A stretch of 60,000 bases of DNA from Diphasiastrum complanatum (Eukaryota > Streptophyta > Lycopodiopsida > Lycopodiales > Lycopodiaceae): contig CM055113.1 in the NCBI GenBank assembly GCA_029204225.1, positions 7,781,852-7,841,851 on the forward strand, read 5' to 3'. The translations under genes were made by a program, and so were the position numbers. Positions 35,101 through 49,400 of this stretch are shown here, piece by piece (positions within the stretch are counted from its first letter, which is position 1; every line of letters begins with the position of its first letter). The notes beneath the pieces were generated by a model. It had not been told where the DNA came from and searched no databases. It was given only the letters and a program-made list of their open reading frames with translations.

Positions 35101-38100
35101 ACGTGTCCGTTGACTGTTGATCACACGTGTGAAAATTCACTAGAAAAGGCACGAAACCCGATTTTCTCGAAATTCACAGCATATCGCTCTTGTGCGCGTG
35201 CTTTGTTGTACGTTTTATTCCTCGATCCCTACTTGCACACAAGTGCGATATTCAGGTGCTAGCTACCATACATATCCCTCTTGTGCGCGATCTTTACAGT
35301 TAGTTTTGTTTCATTTCAAGCGCCGTACGGACGGTTGTGGGGGGGGCTGGGGCCAGGGCAGGCAGTCGCGGGCCTGGTTGCGCAGGCAGGCCTGTGGCCC
35401 TTCCTGCTTTTGTTATTTGGGGAAGAGGAAGAGGGGACACACGATCCGCTGCAAAAACGAACCGGATCGTGCAAAAAGGAGTAATGGCCAATTTTTTTTT
35501 TTTTGAATGGTGGACATGCTTCCAATAGATATCAGTTCAGTTTTGAAATGTTGTTCTGATGCCAATGGTTTGCAGATCTACTGATTCCGTTTTCTGTTAA
35601 AAAACGATAGAAAGAGTTAGAAGGAGCCTTCCTTAGACTGGCGGGAATTATACTTCTTGTGGAATAGTTGAAACCATCTAAAACCATCTACTGATGTCCA
35701 AATTTCTGAAACCATATGAAAATGCAGCCAGTTTGTTTATGAAAATCTACTGATGTCCAGATTTCTTATGAATGTAGCCTGCAGCCATCTGAAACCAAGC
35801 AACATATCTGCATAACAATTGCTTTTTTGATATCCTTTCACATGATACCCATATTGGCAACTATCCAATTTTTTTTTTTTTTTTTTGCGTTTCGGGACAC
35901 CCTAATGGGCAATCCTGGATCGCGTAACGCGTTCCGAAACGCGGACTGCAACTTTGCTTTGAAGGTACAATTGCAATTTGACTTGAAACCGTATATTCTT
36001 TTAAGCCTAAAAGCTTATAGTAGTTTTAAACTTAAGTTTTGAACTTTTCTAAGCTTGAGGCCCTTAATTCCTTACAAAACCAAATCTTGGAAATGCACTC
36101 TAGGCATGCCGTAGCCGAGCAAGAGTGGCGTTGTTCAACCCACTCGCGGTCGACAGTCCTGTATCCCATGTTTAACCTAGAATTGTTTTCGGGAGAAAAG
36201 GATTGACATCACAACGTGGTACTTGGTTGGATCAGTGGAATAGTACAAGATTGCTATTGCCCTCATGATTTTACGAGGCAAGGTGTATACATGGTGGTAG
36301 GATCTTAAGGATAGGGCTGTTACCCCAGGCCCCTACTGCTTGGGACTGTTGGGAAAAGGTGCGAAACGGTGGGCGACAGTTTCGAGTGTTGAATGACACT
36401 ATCAGAGTGTGGGACTGAGTGCTTAGCCCTAATCATCCAAGATAGCATGGTGATCTGGAGCGGAGATATACGAGATCAATTCGAGGAGGTAAGACCTGTA
36501 CACCCAGCCTCTACTGCATATAATGCTGAAGGAGTGACCATAGTGTCAAAGAGACGACACTTACTGGGAGCGTCATGAATATACCTTCGGAAACAAAATC
36601 TCTCAAGCTGGATGAGAGAAGCATGACCCTTCCCAAGGCGATCTGAGGCTGCTTGCTTCATACTGAAAATAGGACCACTGAAAATAGTACCCAAGTAAGA
36701 TGAAACAAACTCCAAAGGCTGACCATCTAGGAAAATCTCCTGATGCTGCATGAAGGCTCTGGAAGTATTGAAGACCAGCACTTTGGTCTTCGACATGTTC
36801 ACCCTCAATCCCCACGAGGTACAAAAAGTATGTCAGCTGTCCAAATGTCTCTGGAGTCCCTCTCTAGTTGGTGAGACTAAAGCCACATCATCAGCATAGA
36901 GCAGTATAGCAATAAGTATGTCACCCAAACTACAACCGATCCCAACCATCTTGTCTGATAACTGTCTCAAACTCATCAATATATGCCAAAAAGCATAGGT
37001 GAAAGGGAGCATCCCTGTTTCACCCAATGGTGCTCCATACTAGGTCAGGAATGCTTGACATGTACCTGAAACAACCCAAAACCTTCTCATATAGTGCCAT
37101 CACTGCCAAAATGGTATCTGTGGAAAAGCCTAAGTCCCTAAGCCTTTGAATGAATAGATGGCGTGGAACTGAGTCAAAAGCTTTTTTGAAGTCCACAAAG
37201 TAGCAATGAACGCGCTCACGTCTATGTTTGGCCTGCTCAATAATTGATCGGAGTATAAGGATGTGGTCTGTAGTAGAATAGTGTGTCTGGAAACTAGCCT
37301 GTATCAAAGCATGAAGTCTCCGAGTCTCCATCTCTGCACTCACTGCCGACTGTAGAATGTGCCATAGAGCTTAGCAATGAAATGTCTGATCATGATAGTA
37401 TGGTAATTATCAGGTTTCATGGGATCCCCACTCTTATGAATGGGGTGGATGATATTAGTGCACGGAGAAGAAGGAAAACCATGAACAACTACTTGGTTAA
37501 GAAAATCCATCCACCAACTCCCAGGTAGACTGAGTGAATGGCAAGAGGGAAACCCCACCACTATATAGGCATAGCACAGTGGGTTCCATCAAGCACGGTC
37601 CTGCCGGCGACACGTGACCACCTAGGATGGTGACGCGTGGCACCCAAACATGTCGAAAACTCCAGTCCTGCGTCATGCCCCTTGCGAGGCCGTCACTGAA
37701 GGGCGTACCGTTACCTAACATGAACATTACCAAATGTAAACTTGTTACCTGAGTCTTGAATCAGATATGTAGTTTTATCTCGTCCATGATCCATAAATGC
37801 CAAATGGTAATAACGTTGTACACATGATAACAAATTACTATCTGCTAGTAACTAGTCTCAAGTTTGTAATCTCAAAACTTCAAAGTTCAAAGTCAACTGC
37901 TAATTTCTATAAACTAACCAAAATACTAAATACTAAATGCAAATGGGCCAGTCTCCTAAGTCCTGGGACCTGGACCAAGGCAGACTAAAGCCTAACATAG
38001 CCTCCTCCTAGTCACCCGTGGAAGCTATGACCTCCTTTCACGTGTAGGCTCAGGAGCATGATCCTCGTCAATGCTATCAGCATCATCAGATGGATCACTC

Positions 38101-39153
38101 TCATCCTATGAGGAATCCTCGCTGCCGGCTTCATCTTCCGAGGTCTCTGTGTCGTCTTCGTCTTCTAGTGGCTCCTCGTCCTCGAGGGCTCGAGAACTGG
38201 AAGCCTCTCCCCCTCTCCTCCTGTGACGTGCAACAGCTCGAGTGGTAGATCCTGCACGCAGGCATTGGCAAAGGGTTACAATTCACATCTTACAAGTTTA
38301 GCTAGAACCTAGAACATGGGATGAAGCTCAAAGTTCAAACTTCCAACTTGCAAGCCTCAAGGGCCCAAGCCTCAAGGCTCAAGGGCTAATTCAAAGCTTG
38401 AAAGTGGAACTTAAAATTCCCCTGCAAACTGCATGGCGTCATCATGGAGTAGTGCGTAGTGCATACATGTCCTCCTCCTCCTGTGACCTTGGTGGTATGT
38501 CTGGAGCCTTCGTCACATCAATTTCATCTGGATTTACCTGTAGTATGTAGAACAACACATGTAGAATGTCACTAAAACTTCAAATTAGAGTTTGACTTTT
38601 CAATTTTCTAAAGTATTTAGTATATACAAATTACTATTAAGTTATTAAAATATAGTTCAAACTTCAAAGTTGAAAGTTCAAACTTCAAATTTCAATGTTC
38701 AAACACAATTGCAACTATCAAATTACAATTTACCTATATAGGCTCCCTCGTCCCCTTCAGCTTCTTCAAAAGCCATAGATTGGCGTGCACATACACCATC
38801 CTATCTAATTGTGCAACATTGAGCCTGTTCCTCCTCTTCGTATGAATTAGAGAGAACACACTCTAATTCTTCTCACATGCAACCGCTGTCCAATCTTGTG
38901 AGAGAATGCGTACGACAAGCTTCTGCAATCGAGGACAATCACTCCCATACTTGTCCCACCATGAAACAGGGTGCAATTGTCCCCCACACTTAGAAGCCTC
39001 ACGCCTGCACAGTGCACACATGAGTCGTGACAATGCATATTGAAGATCTTTGGATATATTATTTCATCGTTTCTATTTTTGATATATTTGTTTTCTATGA
39101 GTTGCACACACACACACACACATGCTTGTGAATTCTTGAGAGAGAGAGAGCTC

Positions 39154-39205
<52 letters not shown>

Positions 39206-39387
39206 GCATGTTCAATGAAATTTGCTTCATCTTCTTTTTTCAGTTAGCATTTTTGGTTCAGTATTGGAGATCATGTTTTCATAATCTTGTGGATTAGTTT
39301 CAAGCATGTGAAACATGTGAAAAGGAAATTGGAAAGGTTACAAACATGAAACATGCAGCAGCAGGGAGGGGGTGCGGAAGGGAGGAG

Positions 39388-39457
<70 letters not shown>

Positions 39458-42400
39458 TTTTACATCGATCCAAATGTAAAGATAAGCGCTTGCAATACAT
39501 CAAAGGATATAAATTTTGAAGAAACCCAGTCCTAGCTTAGCTAATTTTGATCCATAGTATGTTAGATTATGTTGACGCCCATTGCTTATTCATATTTAGC
39601 TACTATCTACCACCTCTCCTATGGCTGTGTTTCACAGAATATGACTGCCATTTCATGGCTACTAGACCAGATCCTGCTTAAGAAAGGTCACGTGGATTAT
39701 AAGGTCCAATGAATCTGTTCATTACGTTTTCTAGAAATAACAACGCCAACATCTCCCAATTATTCTGATAACATAGATAGTGGATGAAAGTACAATAAGC
39801 TCTTGGGGTGACGTCATGCATGTCATAACATGGCTTTTATTTTTTTTCCATTATGCATAATGAGTAACTGGTTCACTACTGTGTAATACTGTCATAACTT
39901 GTCCTGATTCAAAATAAATTCAATCTGAATTGTTAAGCTGTCACAGCTACTTTTTTGTTGTCTATCAAGGTTTGGGGGCCTATGGTCATATGCTTACCAA
40001 TTCTGGCAATGTTTTTAGCTGATCTGGAAACTGTAGTAAGATATGGGGATTAAAAAGCCTTTTTGATCACCAGTTGGAGAAGTCTATGCCAACAGCTTAT
40101 GAAATTGTGTTTCCATTCTTTTGACAGGAAGGGACACAAGGTCTAATTGAAGCTGCAATATACATAAAGGAAGAAGTAGAATTTTTGAAGAGAAGGTCCA
40201 GTTCCAACATCAGGTGGATGTCATACTGTTTTATTTGCTCATCTTGATCCCAATAGATACTTCCTAAGTAGTAAGCAAGTCTTGGAAAGTACAAATTGAA
40301 CTGATGTGAGACTCGAGTAGCAAAAGTACATTCTTATTTCTTTACGCATGGTTAGGAATGTAAATTGTTGAAGGCTTCTTACATAAATAATCTGGGCTGT
40401 CAATAAGCTGTTAAAGGTTTCTTGTCTAGGATTCTGAGTAATGACTATTACTAGATTTTGGGCCCCAACCATGCACAGGAGCATGAGAAGCTTTTTGAAG
40501 CTAATAGTGACATTTGTTTCTGTTTTTCTAGTACTAGATTTTGGGCCCCAACCATGCACAGGAGCATGAGAAGTTTTTTGAAGCTAATAGTGAAAGCTGT
40601 TTCTCCCAGAATCAGTTCTCAGGCTTTGCCTTATTGAGTGTAAGGTTATAGACAAGGAAATAGTTTAATTATCAATACCTCAATCCCAGAGGTCTGGTTC
40701 ATATCAAAGATACCCATTCTGGGTTTTCTTAAGGGCATCCTTCTGTTCTGTATGGAATAAATTGCAAAAAGTAAATTTTTTTTTGATTTTCTGACATGTA
40801 AAGAAAAGTATGGCCTGTACAAAACGTGTGGTTTATACCTCGTTCTGTACAGTGTTTGCAATGAAGACGTTTTGTATGCCAGGCTTTTATGTTTTACTTG
40901 AAATTTGTTGAAAGAACAAGGACGGCCACACTAAGAAAGAGAACACTTTCCAGTATGTATGTTCAACATCTGTTTTTCTTTTGAATAAACTAGTTCTGTC
41001 ACAATTGCAGAAAAATGGAACCATTCTGATAATTTCTTAGTGTTTAATTTGGTGCTTTGAAGTCCAACCTTTGTTATTGGAAATAAGTTCTCATTGCTAA
41101 CGGAAGGTTCTGGTTCTTTCTCATTGCATCTGTATGTTTGTACAACTATTCTTTGTACACAGCATGTTGGTTTCAGGCATAAGGCTTTAGCAATGCGTAA
41201 TGCTTTTACAATCAAACTTTGAATAAAGTCTCAGGCGCTTGTTAACATTTTAAGTTATACAGAGCTATTTTATCTTGAACCAGGTGGAAGAGAATCTATC
41301 TGGTGATTGACATCAAATTTTATAATTAGAAACCAGAAGAATGTAGTCTCACCACCGATATCTGTGTCCCTCGAGTTTTGTCAAGTGGTAGAAGCCCCAG
41401 ACTGAAAATTGTATGATAGAAAATGTTGAATGTATTAGATTGCTAAATTTGGGATGTGAATCAACTTTGAGGCAGCTCTTTGTAGTTGCACGAATAATGT
41501 CTATCGATTGAAGGTTACCTACATACTCTGAGGTCAAGATAATCATTTGCTTTACTATAAGATAATGATTCCTTCTAAAACTGAAATTTTGGTTTTTTGA
41601 TGTAGAATTGAAATAGATGAAAGTTCTGTCAATGGTTCATTCAACCTCCACTTCCTGGGACAAAGGATCACACTCGCCTATAGAAACCACACAAATATTG
41701 CAGTGAGGTATTTTTTCTTCCCTATCTTCTACAAGTAATTAGATAGACTCTACATTATTGTTTTTAAAGCCATCTTGTTATCAATAGAAGGGTAGTTTCG
41801 GGTGCAACATCTTTCACTTGTAATGGATTTGAAAAGGCATTGAGATGGATGTGCGTGCATAATAGTACCGTCACAAAGATCAAGCTCAGTCCTTTTAGTC
41901 AAAAAGAGCTTCCCTATTGCTTTTTTAGAGAAGGGATAGCAGTGGTTCAATAAGGGGTGAGTTGGTGAGAGCTTTCTTTCCTCTTCCTAGGGTCAGGAGT
42001 TTGACTCCAATCTACTGCACAAATGAGGGCATAGAAGAGAAAAAGGAGGCGATAGTATTATAGCTCCCAAGAATAGTAGGTTGGCTTCTCTTTCCAGTTT
42101 ATTTTTGGTGTTTTTGGATTAAACATCAGTGATATTAAGGATGTGATTGTGATTGTAGTTGACTTTTACCATTTATAGCCAAATTTTGTAAAGTGCAGCT
42201 GCTTTTGAAATAATGTAGAATCAAGAAGAGATACGGATGGATAATGTTCTTTTATCACAGAGAAAATGATAGTTGTGGAGGCTATATAATTTGATAAATC
42301 AACAAATTTGCTGTCTCTTTAGTCTGATTTTAAATCTCAACTTGCATCACTAGCAAGCAAGACTACAGGACTTTTCATAAAGTTTATAAGGAATAAACAA

Positions 42401-43402
42401 AGTTTATAAGGAATAAGCAAGTTCAAAATATTGTTGTTACTATGGTTTGGGAAGGTGATCATGATTTTGCCAAGCCTTATACAAGAAGCAGAAAGGAATG
42501 CTAGACTGCTAGTCCAATCAGTTCTAGATGAAGATTACTGCAAGTACTCACCTTATCATAAGTAAAGCTGACCAAGAATCGGACAGGGTTGCAGCTATTG
42601 ATGCTAGCGAGGATGCAACAGCAGTTATGGTAAACGGACACTTTGATGGTCCTCTTGCTTCACCTGGTGCCGCAGACTGTGCATCATGTGTAGGTTTGTA
42701 TACCCTTTATGCTACACTGTGTGGTCTGTTAAAAATAATTTGTTTATGTGTCCTTGTAACAAACCTTTATAGAGGTTAGGATTTTCCATTTTTTTTTAAA
42801 TTTTACGATCTAAGATTGATTGAAAGCACAGTTGTGTTGGTTTTGAACTTTCTCAACAAGATTGTTTAGCTTAAGACTTGCTTCTCTGACATTACTCAGA
42901 CTTGTAATGTCAATTTTAATTTTCCACCATTTGCACTTGCAGCCTCAATGTTGGAATCTTTGCGCTACATTATTGAAACCGACTGGGTGCCTCCGGCTCC
43001 GATCATTTTTCTCTTTAATGGTGCAGAGGAACTATTTCTTTTGGTATGCAATTGAAGGATGTTGTGAATGGTCTTATTTTTGGAAATGTTCTTGTAATGT
43101 TAGAATGATAATTTCTGTTATGAAGTAATTTTGTCTTTTTCCAAAACCTAAACTGTTTCTGAACCACCTGTAGCTCATTTTCTGAAGCCTCACGGTGTTC
43201 ACTCATACCATCATAATAAACTTAAGTTGCGCAAGCATAAGTGTTTGATATGTGAGAGGTGATAAATTCAAGACCTAGCTATGGAATATCTTACTAGATC
43301 AACCATGAAAGCTTGAGAAACTTAGCTATGGAAAAGATCAAACACAAGGGAAAGTGCGTAAGCACCTCACAACACCAAAATTTAGAAGAGACAATGAATT
43401 GC

Positions 43403-43465
<63 letters not shown>

Positions 43466-46400
43466 AGAGAGAAGAAAGAAAGAAAGAAAGCTTTATTAAC
43501 GTCTTTTCCATGCCAAAAGGCATACAAGACAAATTAGTACATATCAAGTGTGTGAACCACATGGGAGCGTACGAAAAATGTCTTCGAGACTGAAAGAACA
43601 GCACATAAAATAGATCTAAATACAATTACCAGTGTTAACTAAATCAAAATGGTATAAAGCGAGAAATAGCTATGTATAATGGGAGCAAGCCGTAGATCAT
43701 GTCCTAGAGGTGATGATACTGCTGCTACTGCTGCTGCTACTACAGAAGAAACTGAAACCGACTAGTCTCAATCTCAAGCTGGTGTGAAGAGACACGGAGT
43801 TGACCCAATATGAATCTGAGACCATGTGATAACCCAGATCGTAGGTAGAGCGGTAGAAGTGGGGACCCTAATACATTAGTCTCCAAAAAATGAAGCCGAT
43901 AAAAGTTGGGTTTGACACCCAACTGACCATGCCAGGCTCTATAGATGAATCATCGGATGTAGTCATGGGTACCAAAAGGAAGAGCAGTGATAGAGATACC
44001 GAGTGTGCCAAGAAGTCTGGACAGGTGGTCCTCATGGTCGCCCTATACTTAGCTTTAAAAGATGATAAAGCAATAGTGGACTGCACCAGAAATGGCCATT
44101 GAAGCTAGGCTACAACAATAGCCCGTCGTCAATCTTAGATCATCTTTATCACCTGTCCAATATGAATCTGAATAACCTTTCTAAAGATCACCATCATCAG
44201 TATATCCAATCCCATAGGTCATAGTTAGTCTCTTTCACATAACTTAGGATCCAATTGTTGCCTTCCAACGTGATCTAGTAGGTTTACTCATGAATTGACT
44301 CACAAATTGATGGTAGAGAGTCTCATCTACAAATGTGGACCATCATCCTTTGATGGCTTGTTGCTTGCATCCATTGGTGTGCTAATTGGCTTTCTTTCTT
44401 GCATATAAAATTTCTTCAATATTCTCTGTGCTTGAGAGATAAAAAGACAAGGCTTCCCTTTGCAAACCTCAATTCCTAAGCAATAGTGTAGCAAACCCAA
44501 ATCTTTTATCTCAAACTCACAAGAAAGGTTTTTCTTAACATAAGCAATAAGTTTCTTTTTGCTTCCTATAATGAGTAAGTCGTCCGCATAGAGCACAACA
44601 ACAACAAATTCTTCTCCTTCCTTGAAGACATACAAATCATAGTCAACCTTACTCTTTTCAAACCCTTGCTTTGCAGATTACTTGTCAACTTGGCTATACC
44701 AAGCCGTTGGTGTTGTTTGAGTCTATGCAAGGCTTTTCTAATCCCGCAATCTGGATGCTGTTTGCCTGTTATCTCAAACCCCTGCAGTTGCTCCATATAG
44801 ACCTCGTTAGGCTGCCCATTGAGAAAGGCGCTCTTGACATCCATTTGATGGACATCCCAATCAAAATATGAGGCTAATGCCAATATAGTCGTAATAGATG
44901 TTATCTTAGCAATAGGTGCAAGGGTCTCATTATAGTCTAGCGGCTAGCCCCTCTTGTTGGGCTTAGCCTTTTGCCACCAACCTTGCCTTGTGCTTGTCCA
45001 TTGTTTTCCATTAGCATGAAACTTGGTCTTATAGACCCACTTGCAACCTATTGGCTGCTTCCCTTTTGGCAATTTAGCGAGCTCCCATGTGTCATTCTTC
45101 ACAATGTAGTCGTACTCCTCATGCATGGCTTGTTGTCATTCCTTTTCCTTCATAGCTTCATGAAATAATTGTGGCTCATCTGCTTCTAGGATTGTGGACA
45201 TAAGGCCAAAGTTAGTCTTTTGTCTCTCATGGGACCGAAGAGATCTTTTGGCACCCTGTTCACTACTCTCTCCTTCTTTCCACATATGTCCCTCTTTGAT
45301 TGTTTCCCAAAACTACCTAGGTAGCTTCTTCCTAGTGGTAGGTGATGTGTATGGTGACCACGTACCCCATGGTATTGTCGGAGTCTTCCACTTGTTTCCA
45401 AATTCACTCTCTTGTGCTTGGCCAAATTGAGGTCTCAAATTAGCCTATTCAGATTCCTGTTGTTGCACTTGCTCTTGAGGCTCACAAGACTCCATACTAG
45501 GCTCCTCATTCGTGGAATCAATCAAGGGTAGAAACTCAATGGTTCCATTTTACTCTCGCACCTTTACTTTGTGTGAATGTAAAAGATCACATCTCGACTT
45601 AGAATATTCTCCCTGTTCGTGAGATCATATAGCACATTCGCCTTTTCACCTTCCCTATACCTAAGGAAGATGCACTTCTCGGGCATTAAGTTTCTTCCCT
45701 AAGTCCTTAGGTACGTGTGCTATTGTGCACCCAAATACTTGTAAACTGCCCACTTTTGGGTTTGTTGCCGCCATACGCTTCTTCAATCGTGATTCCTTCA
45801 ACCACTTTGGTTGGGCATCTATTTATTAGAAAAATAGCAATTGCTACTGCTTCTACCCAAACCCAACATGAATTCAACAACCCTTTTGCCTTGAGCATGC
45901 TCCTCTTGCACTCAACTATGGGCTTATTTTTCTGCGCAGCCATGCCATTCTGCTATGGTGTATGTGGAGCAGCAAACTCACTTTATCCCACATGCATTTG
46001 CAAAGGTCTTTGAAATCATCAGAAATTTATTCACCACCTGCATTTGACTTGAGACTCTTTATCCTCTTTCCTGTGTGTTTCTCAACTAAAGCTTTTGAAT
46101 GTTTCAGGTCCAAAAGAATAGACCCACACCTTTTGTGAGAAATCATCTACAAAGGTAATGAAATAGTACGCTCCCCCTGTTGGGACCGCACAAATATGAA
46201 TGCACAAGCTCAAGAATGCCCTTGCCTTTGTAGCTTTTCCCTACGGAAATCTTTGTCTTTGTTGCTTCCCTAGTGCACAAGCCTCACATGCATCTAAAGA
46301 AGACTTAATGCTAGGAAGATCTACTACCATATTGTGCTTGTTCAATACTTGTAAACTTTGACAGCTCAAATGACCATACCTCTCATGTCAAAGCTTGTCC

Positions 46401-49400
46401 TAATTAGAATCTTTTGTTGACAAGGTCTCTTGATTGGGAATGGTTGTGTAAAGCTTGTAAAGACTCTCTTCTTGCATTTCCTTGGCTACCACCTTGAAGT
46501 TTTGATCTTTGTCTTTCACCAAACAGGTAGATTCATCCAATTCCACCAATATGTTCTGTTTGGTAATGGCGCCAACAAGTAACAAGTTCTTGGCCAACCG
46601 TAGTACATGCAACACACTCTCGATTACCTTCACCTCTCTTTTTGACAACTTCACTAGAGCTGTGCCTTTGCCCCTCCTCTCCTGTGTAGAGTTGTCTCCA
46701 AGGCAAACTTGCTGACCGTCACTTGTCTCCTCATAGGTGTTGAACTAATGTCTATGAGGTGTCATGTGCTTCAAGGCTCTAGAATCTGCTTTTGTAACTT
46801 TATCAACAAATTGACCTTGTTGATTCTTGCCCTTCTTTTGTTGGCTTTGCTTTTTTTGGCATTCAAAAGTGAAATGCCCATACTTACCACAATAGTTGTA
46901 GTTGCCCTTCCTCTTGGGTGCATTGTCTCCTCTCCTGTTTGCAAGGACACTTGCTGCTTGAAATTTTGCTATGAGTTTTTCCCTTGCTTTTCCTTTCTTT
47001 TGAAAGTTTTACTTCTTCTTAGAAGCAAATTCATGTTCTGAATTATCTTCCCTTTCAGAAAGATTCTTTCTTCTCATCTCTTCTTGTAAAAGAAGACCAC
47101 GTAACTCCCCAAAGGTCGACATCAGATAATCTTGGTAGTTGAATGATAAACCATTCAAGACTATGGAAACAATACTCTTGTCACTTATTGTCTCTCCAAC
47201 TGAAGCAAGTTTGTCCATGAGGTTCTTGACTGTTTAATGTTATCATTAATTGTTGCACCTACCTAGACCTTGAAAGTATGTAATCTGTTCTACAAGTAAA
47301 TAAGCTTGGCTGAATCCATTGTCCCCCAAGGTTCCACTGCATCCCGTGCATTGTAGATGTGAGGAATAACATTGTTTTTGACAGAAAGATTGATCACCTT
47401 TTGTGCCTTCTATCTTCTGCTTATGTAATCCTTCAATTTAGGTTCAAATGTAGGTATAGGCTCTCTACCTGTAACTATCTCCCAACAATATTTGTCCATC
47501 AAGATGTTAGCCATCTCGAACTTCCACATCATCTAGTTAGTGCTATCAAGTCTGCTTGATTCACCCAAGAGACTCTAGATATTAGCCATGCTAAAATCTT
47601 TACTCAAATAGAAGCTTAACTTGAAAGGATTCATAAAAGAAACAACTTGCAACAACTAGGGTTTCACCTCAAACTCTTGCAACAACTAGGATTTCACCTC
47701 AAACTCGGGTATGTAGCCACTTCAAGGCCACTCTTGAGCTCTTGCTTTTGACTTTGCAACTTCATTAGGCCTTGACAGCACAAGCACTAGATTCACCTTG
47801 ATCGGAAAACAAAAGCTCTCTTTATGTGCAAGCTCCTTCAAAAAGCTTTTCCAAAACCTAGCCAATAATAGGAAGTTTTTGGATGATAACATTCCCTTGC
47901 CAACAATTATGCAACATGGTAAGGATCAACCTGATATCATTGTTGCAACCAAACGTGTTTGGAAGAGTTTTTTGCTTTTGGACCTCAAGGCTAAAGGGCC
48001 GAATTTGGGCACCCTATGAGGTGCGCCCTGCCAAATCTGCTGTGATTTTCTATTGCTAAATGCTATCATTGTTATGTATGACTTAGAATGATTTCTCTTA
48101 GCTAAGTTGCATCACAAAGAAACCTATTTTTGTAGTATAACTAGCAATGATCATTTTTTAAGACATACCACTATAAAAATCTTAAATTTTACACTCTAAA
48201 AGTGGTTGGTTCCAAACGTTTGGATGATTTTTCCGAACATTGGTTGCAACTGTCCCTGATATGAGTCCTATAGATTAAAACCGCGCTCTTACAAGATTGA
48301 GGTGCTCTTGGAAGATGAGAATCTTCTCAAGTGTTTAAGCATTGATGTTTCTCTCACTTTCAGACTCTTAGACTACACAACCTCCTTTGATACCATGATA
48401 AATTGCAAGACCTAGCTATGGAGTATCTTAACTGCAATACTGGATCAACCATGACATCAAACACAAGAAAATTGCTTAAGCACACGCATGGAATGTATAG
48501 GTGGCAGCAACCATTTGATTGAGGTAAATGACCAAGTGGGCCACTTGCACATGCAGTTAACTTATAAATAAGGGGCCTGATGTTTACAAATAACATGCCC
48601 CATGAGTAGTGTACTTTCAATAACATTAGTGCTTAGCCAAAGGGGCAAAGTTGGCATTACTCTTCAACAAGAGGTAGACGTTCTACAGTGTTTTTGCCAT
48701 TGGATGTATGTTACTTGCCTATTTTTTATTCCCTCCGCCTGTAAATTGCAACATGTTTGAAAATTTGCTTAATAAGTGTCATATTGCAGCACTGCATTTG
48801 CGAAGTCATGCAGCTCAAATAGGAGATGTTTTTTAATAATTACTTTTTACAAATCTGACATAATCCTCTTACCTAAGTCTTAAAAAAAATCATGTACCAG
48901 TTCAAAAGTCAGTTCTAGAATTGTTGGCTGACATGCTGTTAGAAGCTGTTGGGAGAGTAATTTTTCATGAGAGTCTATTTGAAAATTTGACTGATTGCAC
49001 AAGTTATCCATGAAACTTTCTTGCATGCTAGTTTGACAGTCCACAAATCTATTGGTGGTTAGAAAAGGAGTTTACTGTTGATTTCTCTGATTCCAAAATC
49101 CCCTTTGGTGACCAGTTACCACCTTGTTCATGATGCTGGGAAAAATTTTGTCGATTAAATTGGACTACTTGGGAAAAAGATAAAATTACTAACGAAGAAG
49201 GGAGTTCCGTTAATAATGCAAAATAAGGAAGGTACTCTTATTTGGAAAGTGGTAACAGGAGTTAAACTGAGGACTTAATATAAAAGTATGGCCAATTTTT
49301 CCGTTCAGACTCCCATACTCCTAGAAGCAACTTCTCTTTATATTCTTGATTAGCTTCAGACTGTTGGATCCACCAGAGCCGCAAGCTAGCTAGTTTCATC

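Noticed and set aside
35192-35528. Overlapping frames in the GC-rich patch
   Set aside because: Frames in both strands overlap without motifs. GC-richness alone explains their length.
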